This document shows, piece by piece, positions 7,927 to 15,484 of a stretch of 34,482 nucleotides of DNA. The translations under genes were made by a program, and so were the position numbers. Each line of letters starts with the position of its first letter. Positions within the stretch are counted from its first letter, which is position 1. The DNA is from Bryobacteraceae bacterium. Its GTDB lineage: Bacteria; Acidobacteriota; Terriglobia; Bryobacterales; Bryobacteraceae. Location: contig JABAQT010000022.1 in NCBI GenBank assembly GCA_019187195.1, positions 1 through 34,482 on the forward strand, given 5' to 3'. Below the pieces are notes generated by a model, which was not told the DNA's origin, did not search any database, and saw only the letters and a program-made list of their open reading frames with translations.

Positions 7927-9272
7927 CCCGCTTCGCCTTGATGTGGATTCTGGCGCTGACCCTGTCGGGACAGACCCGGAAAGCGGCGCCGCGCCCCAAA
8001 GCCAGGACTCCTGCTCCCAAAGCGCAGCCCGGGCCCGAGGAGAAACCCAGGTTTCCCATCGTCTCCCTGAAGGTTGACGGCAATCACATCTTCCACACGG
8101 ACCGGATTCTGGCGGTCGCTGGAATTCGTCTCGGCGAAGAGGCCAATGAAGCCGCCTTCGAGGCCGCCAGAAACCGCCTGGTGGACTGTGGCTTCTTTGA
8201 AAGCGTTGGCTATAAGTACGGCCCCTCCGCTGACGGGACCGGCTATGCGGCCTCGTTCCAGGTGAAGGAAATCGAGCAGTCGTATCCCGTCTACTTCGAG
8301 AGGATCGCGCGGCCGGAAAAAGAACTGCGGGACGCGCTGCGAAAAGCGGACCCGTTATTCGGCGATCAGACGCCGGGAACGAAGCAGATTCTCGACAGGT
8401 ATGCCAGAATCCTCGAACCCGTTGCCGGGGAGCGTATTGTGGGTCGCGTCATGCCGGGTCCGGACGGGGCGCTCCGTATCGTCTTCCAGCCCGTGCGCAT
8501 GCCGCCCTCGGTCGCCGAAGTCGAGTTTGTGAAGAACTCCGTGCTGCCCTCCCAGGCTTTGCGGAATGCGGTGGCGGGAGCCGCCGTCGGCGCGCTGTAT
8601 GACGAATCGAAGTTCCGCCAGATTCTCGACGCCGGCATCCGGCCCCTTTATGAGGCCCGAGGCCGGCTGCGAGTGTCCTTTCCAAGGATAACCACGGAGC
8701 CGCTGAAGGACGTCAACGGCCTGCGTGTCACCGTGGAGGTCTCCGAAGGCGGCACATTCACCCTGGGCGATGTCAGTGTGATATCCGAGGCGCTCCCGTC
8801 GCGCGACCTGCTTGCCGCGGCCGGTTTCAAGACGGACGATATCGCCAACTTCAACGAGATCGATGCGGGCGTTGACCGCATGAAAAACATGGTAAGGCGC
8901 CATGGCTACCTGCGGGCGAAAGCCACCGTGGAACGCCGCATCGATGACGCCCACGGGAAAGTGAATCTCATCATCAAAATCGACCCCGGCCGGCGCTTCA
9001 CCTTCTCGAAGTTGAATATCAGGGGCCTGGATATCCTCTCCGAACCCCAGATCCGCAAAGCCTGGGCTCTCAAGGAAGGTGAGCCTTTCAATCCGGACTA
9101 CCCCGATGCCTTCCTGGCCCGTTTGCGCGAAGAGGGCGTCTTCGAAAACCTGGGCAAGACAAAGGCCGAGGTAAAGACGGATGAGCCCGGCGGCACGGCC
9201 GAGGTGACGCTCTATTTTTCAGCCGGCCCCTCTACGCCCGGCCAAAGAGGACGGAGATCTCCCTTGCCATAG
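7923..9272 (+). CDS. POTRA-repeat envelope protein (BamA-like periplasmic part without barrel)
   Basis: A 449-residue exported protein: signal peptide (hydrophobic FALMWILALTL, about 4-14), a Pro/Ala/Lys-rich linker to about 42, then several POTRA-like modules. The clearest are FPIVSLKVDGNHIFHTDRIL (about 43-62), VAEVEFVKNSVLPSQALRNA (about 198-217), a module beginning GTFTLGDVSVISEALPSRDL (about 278-297) and FTFSKLNIRGLDILSEPQI (about 360-378). Such modules chaperone outer-membrane protein folding in BamA/TamA, but no 16-strand barrel follows, so it may be a periplasmic accessory subunit or a diverged remnant. It overlaps hpt by 4 bp, an odd partner for an envelope protein. The last 41 bp overlap the convergent DUF1501 gene, and the C-terminal tail (PGQRGRRSPLP) is of low complexity. 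Confidence 0.7.
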   Translation: MTRFALMWILALTLSGQTRKAAPRPKARTPAPKAQPGPEEKPRFPIVSLKVDGNHIFHTDRILAVAGIRLGEEANEAAFEAARNRLVDCGFFESVGYKYGPSADGTGYAASFQVKEIEQSYPVYFERIARPEKELRDALRKADPLFGDQTPGTKQILDRYARILEPVAGERIVGRVMPGPDGALRIVFQPVRMPPSVAEVEFVKNSVLPSQALRNAVAGAAVGALYDESKFRQILDAGIRPLYEARGRLRVSFPRITTEPLKDVNGLRVTVEVSEGGTFTLGDVSVISEALPSRDLLAAAGFKTDDIANFNEIDAGVDRMKNMVRRHGYLRAKATVERRIDDAHGKVNLIIKIDPGRRFTFSKLNIRGLDILSEPQIRKAWALKEGEPFNPDYPDAFLARLREEGVFENLGKTKAEVKTDEPGGTAEVTLYFSAGPSTPGQRGRRSPLP

Positions 9273-10461
9273 CCCGCCGCGACGGGAACGGCTCGACGTA
9301 ATGGAAGCGCCGCCCCGAGGGTGTGGTTTCGATCGTCTTCGACCAGTCGATGCCCATTGCGGAGTAGATGGTGGCGGCGATATCGCCCATGAAAACGGAA
9401 CGTCCGGCTCCCCAGCCGCCGTCGATTACTCTCGACCCGGTTTCATCGGTCTTGCCGATAATCTGGCCCCCCTCGATACCGCCGCCGGCGGCGAGAACCG
9501 TGAACGCATGCTCATGGTGATCCCGCCCCTTCAAGACGGTAACCTCCCCGGGAGTGCGTCCGAATTCGCTCATGCAGACCACAATGGTTTCCTCGAGAAG
9601 CGTCTTTCCGGCTCTGCCCTTACGCTCCGACAGGTCCTCGAGCAACGATGACAGCGCCGCATCGAGATCCCGGCAAAGCCGGTAGTGGTTCCCGCGATGG
9701 TAGATGTCTCTGTGATGATCCCAGCCATTCTGCTGGAGAAAGATGAATCGTGTCCCTGCTTCCGCTTCCACCAGGTTTCTGGCGATAACGGCGGCGTCGC
9801 CCGTGATGGTTGCGCCGTAGCGCTCGTGCTCACGGGCGGTTATCCCGAAGCAACCGGCTGCTTGGGCGTGCCACTCCTGGGAACTCCCCGACGTATCCAC
9901 GTGGAAGGGTGAGCAACTCGCCGGAAGGAACCCCGAACTGAGCAGCCCGGCCTGGCTCTCTGTCGCGTTCAGAGCCACATACGGCGGCAGAGTATCGGAA
10001 GGCCGGCGGAGCCCGTCGAACTCCATGGCCACCACCGCCCCGATCGGCGGAATCTCCCTTTGCAGCGCGGGATTCAACGCATGCGCGGCCTGCACGCGGT
10101 ATTGAGCGCGTCCGTGGACGCTATCCCCCGCCTCCACCGAGCGCACGAGCGCGAACCTGCCGGTTTGCTTCGCCAGCCGGGGGTAGAGCGCGGTGGGCCA
10201 CTTCAGTCCGGGCTGGATCTCCTTGACCTCGAAATCCGGCGGTGTCCACCTGCCTTCCTTGAGGTCCCAGGCGTCAACGTGGCTTTGCCCGCCGTCGAGC
10301 ATGACGAAGATACAGCACTTCGCCGTCCCGCGCGGGCTCACCCTCGCCGCGGCACGGACGTTGTAGGGCTGAAAAGATGAGAGGAAACAGCGGGAAGATA
10401 GGGAAACTCCGCCGATCTGCAACGCTTCCCGGCGAGTCAGAATCCTATCGAACGCGCTCAT
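9232..10461 (-). CDS. DUF1501 family protein (exported, sulfatase-like fold)
   Basis: A 409-residue protein from the ATG at 10461, chosen because it begins MSAFDRILTRREALQIGG, a twin-arginine-style signal, whereas the open frame upstream looks non-coding. DUF1501 hallmarks are present: MLDGGQSHVDAWDLK near the N-terminus, QNGWDHH, CMSEFGRTP, KGRDHHEHAF and GGGIEGGQIIGKTDE, with a terminal HYVEPF. The family is related to alkaline phosphatase/sulfatase folds and is abundant in Planctomycetes and Acidobacteria, usually next to a DUF1549/DUF1553 cytochrome protein; no such partner is seen here. The substrate is unknown. Its 3' end overlaps the POTRA gene by 41 bp tail-to-tail. The gene diverges from the DUF1080 hydrolase. 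Confidence 0.88.
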   Translation of the reverse strand: MSAFDRILTRREALQIGGVSLSSRCFLSSFQPYNVRAAARVSPRGTAKCCIFVMLDGGQSHVDAWDLKEGRWTPPDFEVKEIQPGLKWPTALYPRLAKQTGRFALVRSVEAGDSVHGRAQYRVQAAHALNPALQREIPPIGAVVAMEFDGLRRPSDTLPPYVALNATESQAGLLSSGFLPASCSPFHVDTSGSSQEWHAQAAGCFGITAREHERYGATITGDAAVIARNLVEAEAGTRFIFLQQNGWDHHRDIYHRGNHYRLCRDLDAALSSLLEDLSERKGRAGKTLLEETIVVCMSEFGRTPGEVTVLKGRDHHEHAFTVLAAGGGIEGGQIIGKTDETGSRVIDGGWGAGRSVFMGDIAATIYSAMGIDWSKTIETTPSGRRFHYVEPFPSRRAMAREISVLFGRA

Positions 10462-10488
10462 TGGACCAGCCGGTTTACCCGTGTGAGC

Positions 10489-10494
10489 ATTATA
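10489..10494 (-). promoter_or_regulatory. Candidate -10 box (TATAAT) of the DUF1501 gene
   Basis: The minus strand reads an exact TATAAT 27 nt before the ATG at 10461. The matching -35 position (about 10512-10517) reads ATTCTT, a weak match, so the assignment rests mainly on the -10. Confidence 0.35.
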
Positions 10495-10559
10495 TCTCCC
10501 TCCTCTCCCCGAAGAATCGGGACCGCCGCCATCTGTCAAAATGAAACAAAAGGAAATCC

Positions 10560-11483
10560 ATGACGCGACTCGTCTTCATTCCCTCATTTCTCGTCCTCGG
10601 TTCCCTGCTGGCGGCGGGTCCGGGGTTCAACGGCCGGTGGGATATCACCGTGAAAGGCGAGCCGCGCAACCGCGCCTGGTGGCTCGGAATCGAAGGAGCC
10701 GGCACACCCCACCCCAAGGGCTCTTTCATCAGCGCCTTCGGCGGCGCGCTGAATCCCATCGAGGAGATTTCCGTCCACGGAAACCAGCTTACCTTCGGCT
10801 TCCGCCATGATGGGCGGCATCTCGTCTACAAGGCGACACTCGCCGGCGGCCGCCTCCAGGGGATCTTCGAAGAGGACGGAAAACAGAAACTCACCTTCAC
10901 CGGCGTCCGTGCCCCCGTCATCCGCGATAAAGAAGACGGTACGTGGAAAAAAGCCTCCCCCGTCGATCTTTTCAATGGCAGGGATATGAGCGGATGGAAG
11001 CCCCTTATCCCGAACCTCCCTCTCGGCTGGAAGGTGGAAAACGGCGTCCTCGTCAACACCCCGAAAGCCAACAACCTCATCACGGACCGCAAGTTCTGGA
11101 ACTTTGAACTCGATGCCGAATTCCGCGTCGGGCCCCACAGCAACAGCGGCATCGGCCTGCGCGGCCGCTACGAAGTGCAGATCCTCGAGGACTACGGCCG
11201 CCCTCCGGACGCGCATTCAAACGGAGCCCTCTACAGCCGCATCGTCCCCAGCGTCAACGCCAGTAAACCCGCCGGCGAATGGCAGACCTACCATATCCGC
11301 CTGGTGGGCCGGACCGTCACCGTCGCCCTGAACGGCAGGAAGATCATCGACAAGGGCGAGATCGACGGTCTCACCGCCATCGCCGTCGACCCCAACGAGG
11401 GCGAGCCGGGGCCGCTCATCCTCCAGGGCGACCACGGAAGCGTCGAATTCCGCAAACTCGTGCTCACTCCCCTGACGCATTGA
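10560..11483 (+). CDS. Secreted 3-keto-disaccharide hydrolase family protein (DUF1080)
   Basis: A 307-residue exported protein. The signal peptide spans about 1-20 (LVFIPSFLVLGSLLAA). Residues 21 to about 130 form a small beta domain starting FNGRWDITVKGEP. The DUF1080 lectin/glucanase-like jelly roll runs from about 138 to the end: VDLFNGRDMSGWKP, GWKVENGVLVN, FELDAEFRV, NSGIGLRGRYEVQILEDYG, GALYSRI and GEWQTYHIRLVGRTVTVALNG. Members of this family hydrolyse 3-keto-glycosides made by dehydrogenases. A Shine-Dalgarno AAGGA sits 6 nt before the ATG. A TIM-barrel isomerase follows 10 bp later and then an SDR, which fits a keto-sugar catabolic operon. The specific substrate cannot be told from sequence. 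Confidence 0.87.
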   Translation: MTRLVFIPSFLVLGSLLAAGPGFNGRWDITVKGEPRNRAWWLGIEGAGTPHPKGSFISAFGGALNPIEEISVHGNQLTFGFRHDGRHLVYKATLAGGRLQGIFEEDGKQKLTFTGVRAPVIRDKEDGTWKKASPVDLFNGRDMSGWKPLIPNLPLGWKVENGVLVNTPKANNLITDRKFWNFELDAEFRVGPHSNSGIGLRGRYEVQILEDYGRPPDAHSNGALYSRIVPSVNASKPAGEWQTYHIRLVGRTVTVALNGRKIIDKGEIDGLTAIAVDPNEGEPGPLILQGDHGSVEFRKLVLTPLTH

Positions 11484-11493
11484 GGTCCACCTG

Positions 11494-12528
11494 ATGCATC
11501 GCCGCAAGTTCATCTCCACGGCCGCCGCCTTATCCACCTGTCTGCAAGCCCAGGAAAGGAAACCCCAAGTGCGCTTCGGCATCGATCTGTTCAGCATCCG
11601 TTCCCAGAACTGGACCCCATTCGAATATCTGGATTACTGCGCCCGATGGAAGGCAAAAGTGGTCCACTTCTCCGAAATCCGCTTTATCGGCGGTTTGGAA
11701 CCGGCTCATCTAAAGCAAGTGCGCGCGCATGCCGAAAGACTAGGGATTGAGATCGAATTGGGAATGCGCTCGATTTGTCCCTCCTCGAAGGCGTTCGACC
11801 CTGCCCAGGGCACGGCGTCCCAGCAACTGCTGCGCATGCTGGAAGCCGCGAAACATGCCGGCTCCCCCATCGTCCGCTGCTTCCTTGGGACCATGGCGGA
11901 CCGTGTGGGAGGCTCGGCCACCATCGACGGCCACATCGAGAACACCGTCAAGGTGATCCGCCCCCTGCGCTCCCGGTTTCAGGACGCCAACGTCAAAATC
12001 GCCATCGAAAACCACGCCGGCGATATGCAGGCGCGGGAACTGAAAACCCTCATCGAGGAAGCCGGAAAAGATTTCACCGGAGCCTGTCTCGACTCGGGCA
12101 ACCCCGTATGGGCCATCGAGGATCCGCACCTCACGCTCGAAACCCTGGCCCCTTATGTCCTCACCAGCCACGTCCGCGACAGCAGCGTGTGGATGACCCC
12201 CCAGGGAATCGCCGTCCGCTGGACGCGCATGGGCGAGGGCAACGTCGGCATCGCCGCCTGGGTGCGCCGCTATGCCGAGCTTTGCCCCGGCCGCGCCATG
12301 TCGCTCGAGATCATCGTCACCGGACCGCGCACCCATGCCATCTACGACCCCGCCTTCTGGGACGGCTACCGCAACACGCCCGCCTGGGAGTTCAGCCGCT
12401 TCCTCGCCATAGCCGAAAAAGGGAAGCCCTCCCCCTACACCCCTCCGCCCAGGGACGAGGCCGTCCGCCGCGAGCGGGAGGATCTCGAAGCGAGCGCCCG
12501 CTGGGTGCAGGACTTCTTTCACCTATGA
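11494..12528 (+). CDS. Sugar phosphate isomerase/epimerase-like TIM-barrel protein
   Basis: A 344-residue xylose-isomerase-like TIM barrel (AP endonuclease 2 superfamily). The start MHRRKFISTAAALSTCLQAQ is a Tat-style signal, so export is likely. Metal-site candidates are the Glu in KIAIENHAGD, the Asp in GACLDSGNP, the His in VLTSHVRDS and the Glu in MSLEIIV, the usual four positions in this superfamily. It lies 10 bp after the DUF1080 hydrolase and overlaps the following SDR by 4 bp (ATGA), so the three are probably cotranscribed. By analogy with 3-keto-glycoside pathways it may epimerise, isomerise or cleave a keto-sugar; that is inference. All four candidate metal positions appear intact. 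Confidence 0.85.
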   Translation: MHRRKFISTAAALSTCLQAQERKPQVRFGIDLFSIRSQNWTPFEYLDYCARWKAKVVHFSEIRFIGGLEPAHLKQVRAHAERLGIEIELGMRSICPSSKAFDPAQGTASQQLLRMLEAAKHAGSPIVRCFLGTMADRVGGSATIDGHIENTVKVIRPLRSRFQDANVKIAIENHAGDMQARELKTLIEEAGKDFTGACLDSGNPVWAIEDPHLTLETLAPYVLTSHVRDSSVWMTPQGIAVRWTRMGEGNVGIAAWVRRYAELCPGRAMSLEIIVTGPRTHAIYDPAFWDGYRNTPAWEFSRFLAIAEKGKPSPYTPPPRDEAVRREREDLEASARWVQDFFHL

Positions 12529-13277
12529 CCCTCAAGGACAAAGTGGCTCTGATCACCGGCGGCAGCCGCGGCATCGGACGCGCCATTGCCGAAGCCTTCG
12601 CCCGCGTGGGAGCCACCGTCGTCATCTGCGGCCGCAAGCTCTACTCCCTCGAACAGGTGGCGCTCGATAACGAAAGAATGTCCGGCTCCATCGTCCCCAT
12701 CCAGTGCAACGTCACGCGGCTCGAAGAGATGGAGTGCATGGTGGAAACCATCCTTCAGGAACAGGGCCGCATCGACATCCTGGTCAACAACGCCGCCCTC
12801 AATGTCTTCTCCGGCTCCGCCCTGGAGCTCGGCGAAGGGGAGTTCGACCGCACTGTCGAAATGAACATCAAGAGCGTGTTCCGCATGACCCGCCTCGTCG
12901 CCCCCTCGATGTGCGATCACCGCGCCGGAGCCATCATTAATATCGCCGCCACCGCCGGGCTCCGTCCCGAACCCTGCAACCTCCTCTACTCCATGACGAA
13001 CGCCGCCATCCTCATGATGACCCGCTCCTACGCCCTCGAACTCGCCCCTCACGGCGTGCGCGTCAACGCCATTGCACCCGGTCTGATTCAAACCGAAATG
13101 AGCAGTCATGTCTGGAAGGACGAGTACCGCCTGCGTGAACACCTCGCCCGCCAGCCCGTGCGCCATGTCGGACAGCCCGAGGAGGTTGCCGAAATCGCCC
13201 TCATGCTGGCCGGCGAGCGCGCTTCGTTCGTTACCGGGCAGACCTTCGCCGTCGACGGCGGACTCATGCTCACCTGA
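12525..13277 (+). CDS. SDR-family protein lacking catalytic Ser and Lys
   Basis: A 250-residue classical short-chain dehydrogenase/reductase fold: nucleotide-binding TGGSRGIG (11-18), NNAA (88-91), structural Asn114 in MNIKSVF, Tyr155, and a C-terminal TGQTFAVDGG. Two tetrad residues are replaced: the Ser thirteen residues before Tyr155 is Ala142 (NIAATAG), and the Lys four residues after Tyr155 is Asn159 (YSMTNAA). Counting was checked against FabG, where Ser, Tyr and Lys stand at the same spacing. The fold and NAD(P) site look intact, so this is likely a non-catalytic or altered SDR, not a pseudogene. The ATG overlaps the stop of the TIM-barrel gene (ATGA). A role in the keto-sugar pathway is inferred from context only. 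Confidence 0.85.
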   Translation: MTLKDKVALITGGSRGIGRAIAEAFARVGATVVICGRKLYSLEQVALDNERMSGSIVPIQCNVTRLEEMECMVETILQEQGRIDILVNNAALNVFSGSALELGEGEFDRTVEMNIKSVFRMTRLVAPSMCDHRAGAIINIAATAGLRPEPCNLLYSMTNAAILMMTRSYALELAPHGVRVNAIAPGLIQTEMSSHVWKDEYRLREHLARQPVRHVGQPEEVAEIALMLAGERASFVTGQTFAVDGGLMLT

Positions 13278-13292
13278 CCCTCTCGCACCCGG

Positions 13293-13301
13293 TGCTACAC
13301 T
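13293..13301 (+). promoter_or_regulatory. Extended -10-like element (TGCTACACT)
   Basis: TGnTACACT ends 8 nt before the ATG at 13310, in the 32-bp gap after the SDR gene. The predicted transcription start falls at the start codon; no Shine-Dalgarno is visible. Confidence 0.4.
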
Positions 13302-13309
13302 TGTCCGCG

Positions 13310-13897
13310 ATGTCCCAGGGAAACGTCGAAACCGAGATCAAGCTCCCCATTGCCTCCCCCGAAGATGCGAACCGGCGCATCGGCGCGCTAGCCTTCCGGC
13401 TGAAAACCCCCCGCGCCTTCGAATCGAACGTACTCTACGACACCGCCGGTGGCGCGCTGCGCGGCAGCGGCTGCCTGCTGCGCCTCCGCGAATCCGGCGG
13501 CAGCGCCATCCTCACCTATAAGGGGCGCGGACAGGCCGGAAAGTACAAAGTCCGGGAGGAACTCGAAACGCCGCTCGGCGCGGCGCATTCCGCCTCCCTG
13601 ATTCTTCAGCGGTTGGGTTACCAGCCCGTCTTCCGCTACGAGAAATACCGCACCGAATACACGGATGGAACCGGCATTCTGACTCTCGATGAAACCCCCA
13701 TCGGATGCTACATCGAGTTGGAGGGAGATCCGCAATGGATCGATGAGACAGCGGGAAAACTCGGCTACCACGAGCGGGACTACATCACGAAGAGCTATGG
13801 CGCGCTCTACCGCTCGCACTGTCTCGAGCGGCAAGTCCCGCCGACAAACATGGTCTTCAGGGATTATCCTGAGGCCGCCGCCACAAATTTACCTTAG
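13310..13897 (+). CDS. CYTH-domain protein (class IV adenylate cyclase/triphosphatase type)
   Basis: A 195-residue protein with the CYTH tunnel fold. The signature ExExK appears as ETEIK at about 6-10, followed by charged residues lining the tunnel: LLRLRES, LTYKGRG, KVREELET, RYEKYRTEY, TLDETPIGCYIELEGD and the terminal YITKSYGALY. CYTH enzymes act on triphosphorylated substrates (ATP to cAMP, thiamine triphosphate, inorganic triphosphate); which one applies here cannot be decided by eye. The ATG at 13310 was chosen because the ExExK motif follows at once; a GTG at 13292 is possible but would lie at the -10-like element. The 72 bp after the stop hold nothing recognised. Confidence 0.85.
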   Translation: MSQGNVETEIKLPIASPEDANRRIGALAFRLKTPRAFESNVLYDTAGGALRGSGCLLRLRESGGSAILTYKGRGQAGKYKVREELETPLGAAHSASLILQRLGYQPVFRYEKYRTEYTDGTGILTLDETPIGCYIELEGDPQWIDETAGKLGYHERDYITKSYGALYRSHCLERQVPPTNMVFRDYPEAAATNLP

Positions 13898-13968
13898 TAC
13901 CTTGAAAATGCTTGCCTTGCCGCCTTCATCCCGGTTATCTTTGGCTTGGAGCAGATCTCCAGAAACGC

Positions 13969-14421
13969 ATGTTTGTGAGCATCGTCATTCTCGGTTTCTC
14001 CGTACTGCTGTTCCTGTACTGGTTCCGCTACACCTGTCTGCTGATTCTCAGCACGAAGACGGCGAAGGATTACACCAGGCAGGTGGCCGCCGCAAACCAG
14101 TTGGAGTTCCCCGCCATTCGCGTCCACCTTCAACGCGCGGTCCCCGAAAGCGGCATGGACTCGCTGCAGCGCTCGCTGGAGAAGGACTACCAGTTGCTCA
14201 CGGGCCTGTTGCGGCACGCGGCACAGTTTCAGGTGGGCGGCCTGAGCCTGGAACAGCGAATGCTCATGGTGGACTACAAGGCAATGAAGGCATGGTTCGC
14301 CCTGGCGCGCCGCTTCTCCAAAGCCGCCTACGCCCAGCAGGCTTTGCAGGAAATGTCGGACATCGTATCCCACTTCGCTAACGCCATGGGAGAACGAGCA
14401 GCCGTCGGCTCCCGCGCGTAG
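13969..14421 (+). CDS. Hypothetical single-pass membrane protein
   Basis: A 150-residue protein I do not recognise. From the ATG at 13969 it opens with one strong transmembrane helix (VSIVILGFSVLLFLYWF, about 3-19), then a charged, largely helical cytoplasmic or periplasmic part with many Ala, Gln and Leu (QRSLEKDYQLLTGLLRHAA; a second helix around LARRFSKAAYAQQALQEMS). An in-frame ATG at 13912 would add 19 residues of poor coding character. It stands alone between the CYTH gene and a TIM-barrel isomerase. The intergenic stretch 14422-14534 is strongly pyrimidine-rich on the plus strand and contains no gene. Confidence 0.6.
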   Translation: MFVSIVILGFSVLLFLYWFRYTCLLILSTKTAKDYTRQVAAANQLEFPAIRVHLQRAVPESGMDSLQRSLEKDYQLLTGLLRHAAQFQVGGLSLEQRMLMVDYKAMKAWFALARRFSKAAYAQQALQEMSDIVSHFANAMGERAAVGSRA

Positions 14422-14534
14422 CTTCCTCCTGTCTCCTGCCTTCTCTCTCCTCCCTCCTCCCCATTGCGCACCCCCATCCCCATACGTTACGATGCAACGT
14501 GTCCGGACCCACACCCCCTCCAGGAGAGCTTGGC

Positions 14535-15404
14535 ATGATACACCGCAGAACACTCATCCAGGGAACTGCCGCCCTGGCGGCCGCGCCCCTGGCGCGGGCG
14601 CAGTCCCCGAAAGGCCATCTCCGCGCGGGTCTCGTCGCCTACTCCTACCGCAAGCCACTGGCGGCGAAAACAATGGATTACGAGACCCTGATCCGCAAAG
14701 TCTCCGAAATGGGCCTCGACGGCCTCGATACCACTGTCTACTGGTTCCCGGACACCTCCGATGCCTATCTCGCCCGGCTGCGCGCAACCGCATATAAGAA
14801 CGCCGTCAGTCTCTACAGTGTCGCCGTCCGGGTTCGCCTCTGCCAGCCGGCCCCCGAGTTGCGGCGCGCGGAAGTCGAGAACGCGAAGAAGTGGGTCGAC
14901 GTGGCCGAAAAAGTCGGAGCGTCGCACGTCCGCGTCTTCGGCGGAGCCATTCCCAAGGGCGTCACCGAAGCGCAGGCGATTTCATGGGCCGCCGAAGTGC
15001 TCAAACGCGCGGCCGATTACTCCGGCGGAAAGGGCATCTTCATCGGCGTGGAAGACGACGGCGGACTCACCACCACCGCCGAACCCACCGTCGAAATCGT
15101 GAAGCAGGCTGACAATCCCTATGCGGGCATCAACCTCGATACGGGCAATTTTCCCAGGGATGGCTATGCCCAGGCCGCGCTCTGCATCCCCTATGCCGTC
15201 AGCACTCACGTCAAGGTTCACATCGCCGCTCCCGGCGGTGCGAAAGAGAAAGCCGATTGGAGCCGCATCGCCGCCATGCTCGTCAAGGGCGGCTACAAGG
15301 GCTACATGTCGCTCGAGTATGAAAACCAGGATGATGATGCCGGCGCCGCCATTCCGAAGTTCGCGGCCGAGTTGCGCCGCGTCACGCGCAGTCATTCCGT
15401 CTGA
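14535..15404 (+). CDS. Tat-exported sugar phosphate isomerase/epimerase-like protein
   Basis: A 289-residue xylose-isomerase-like TIM barrel. The N-terminus MIHRRTLIQGTAALAAAPLARA is a clear twin-arginine signal ending in an AxA cleavage site, so the folded enzyme is probably exported. Metal-site candidates: Glu in GVEDDGG, Asp in INLDTGNFP, His in STHVKVH, Glu in YMSLEYE. A Shine-Dalgarno AGGAG lies 8 nt before the ATG at 14535; the upstream in-frame codons are unlike a signal peptide. It is only distantly similar to the other TIM barrel at 11494 and is not an obvious recent duplicate. Substrate unknown; a periplasmic sugar or inositol derivative is likely for the family. Confidence 0.85.
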   Translation: MIHRRTLIQGTAALAAAPLARAQSPKGHLRAGLVAYSYRKPLAAKTMDYETLIRKVSEMGLDGLDTTVYWFPDTSDAYLARLRATAYKNAVSLYSVAVRVRLCQPAPELRRAEVENAKKWVDVAEKVGASHVRVFGGAIPKGVTEAQAISWAAEVLKRAADYSGGKGIFIGVEDDGGLTTTAEPTVEIVKQADNPYAGINLDTGNFPRDGYAQAALCIPYAVSTHVKVHIAAPGGAKEKADWSRIAAMLVKGGYKGYMSLEYENQDDDAGAAIPKFAAELRRVTRSHSV

Positions 15405-15427
15405 TATTCCTGAAACACGCCTCCCGG

Positions 15428-15444
15428 CCTGTCATCGTGACAGG
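15428..15444. terminator. Perfect 7-bp hairpin, possible weak terminator
   Basis: CCTGTCA and TGACAGG pair perfectly around a 3-nt loop, 24 bp after the isomerase stop. The following bases (ACTTCATCC) are not a T-run, so intrinsic termination would be weak; an operator for the MoxR operon is the alternative. Confidence 0.35.
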
Positions 15445-15472
15445 ACTTCATCCTCTCCCTCGAACGATCGAC

Positions 15473-15478
15473 TAGAAT
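15473..15478 (+). promoter_or_regulatory. Candidate -10 box (TAGAAT) at the MoxR start
   Basis: TAGAAT ends 6 nt before the GTG at 15485, so the transcript would begin at or beside the start codon. The same string TAGAATGAGAT occurs on the minus strand upstream of the cytochrome c gene. No good -35 is seen. Confidence 0.35.
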
Positions 15479-15484
15479 GAGATT

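Noticed and set aside
11775..12524. Upstream extension of the SDR frame
   Set aside because: Arg/Pro/His-rich out-of-frame reading of the TIM-barrel gene; the real start is the ATG at 12525 in the ATGA overlap.
11494..15404. The two TIM-barrel isomerase genes as a tandem duplication
   Set aside because: Only general family motifs are shared; lengths, signals and spacing between motifs differ.
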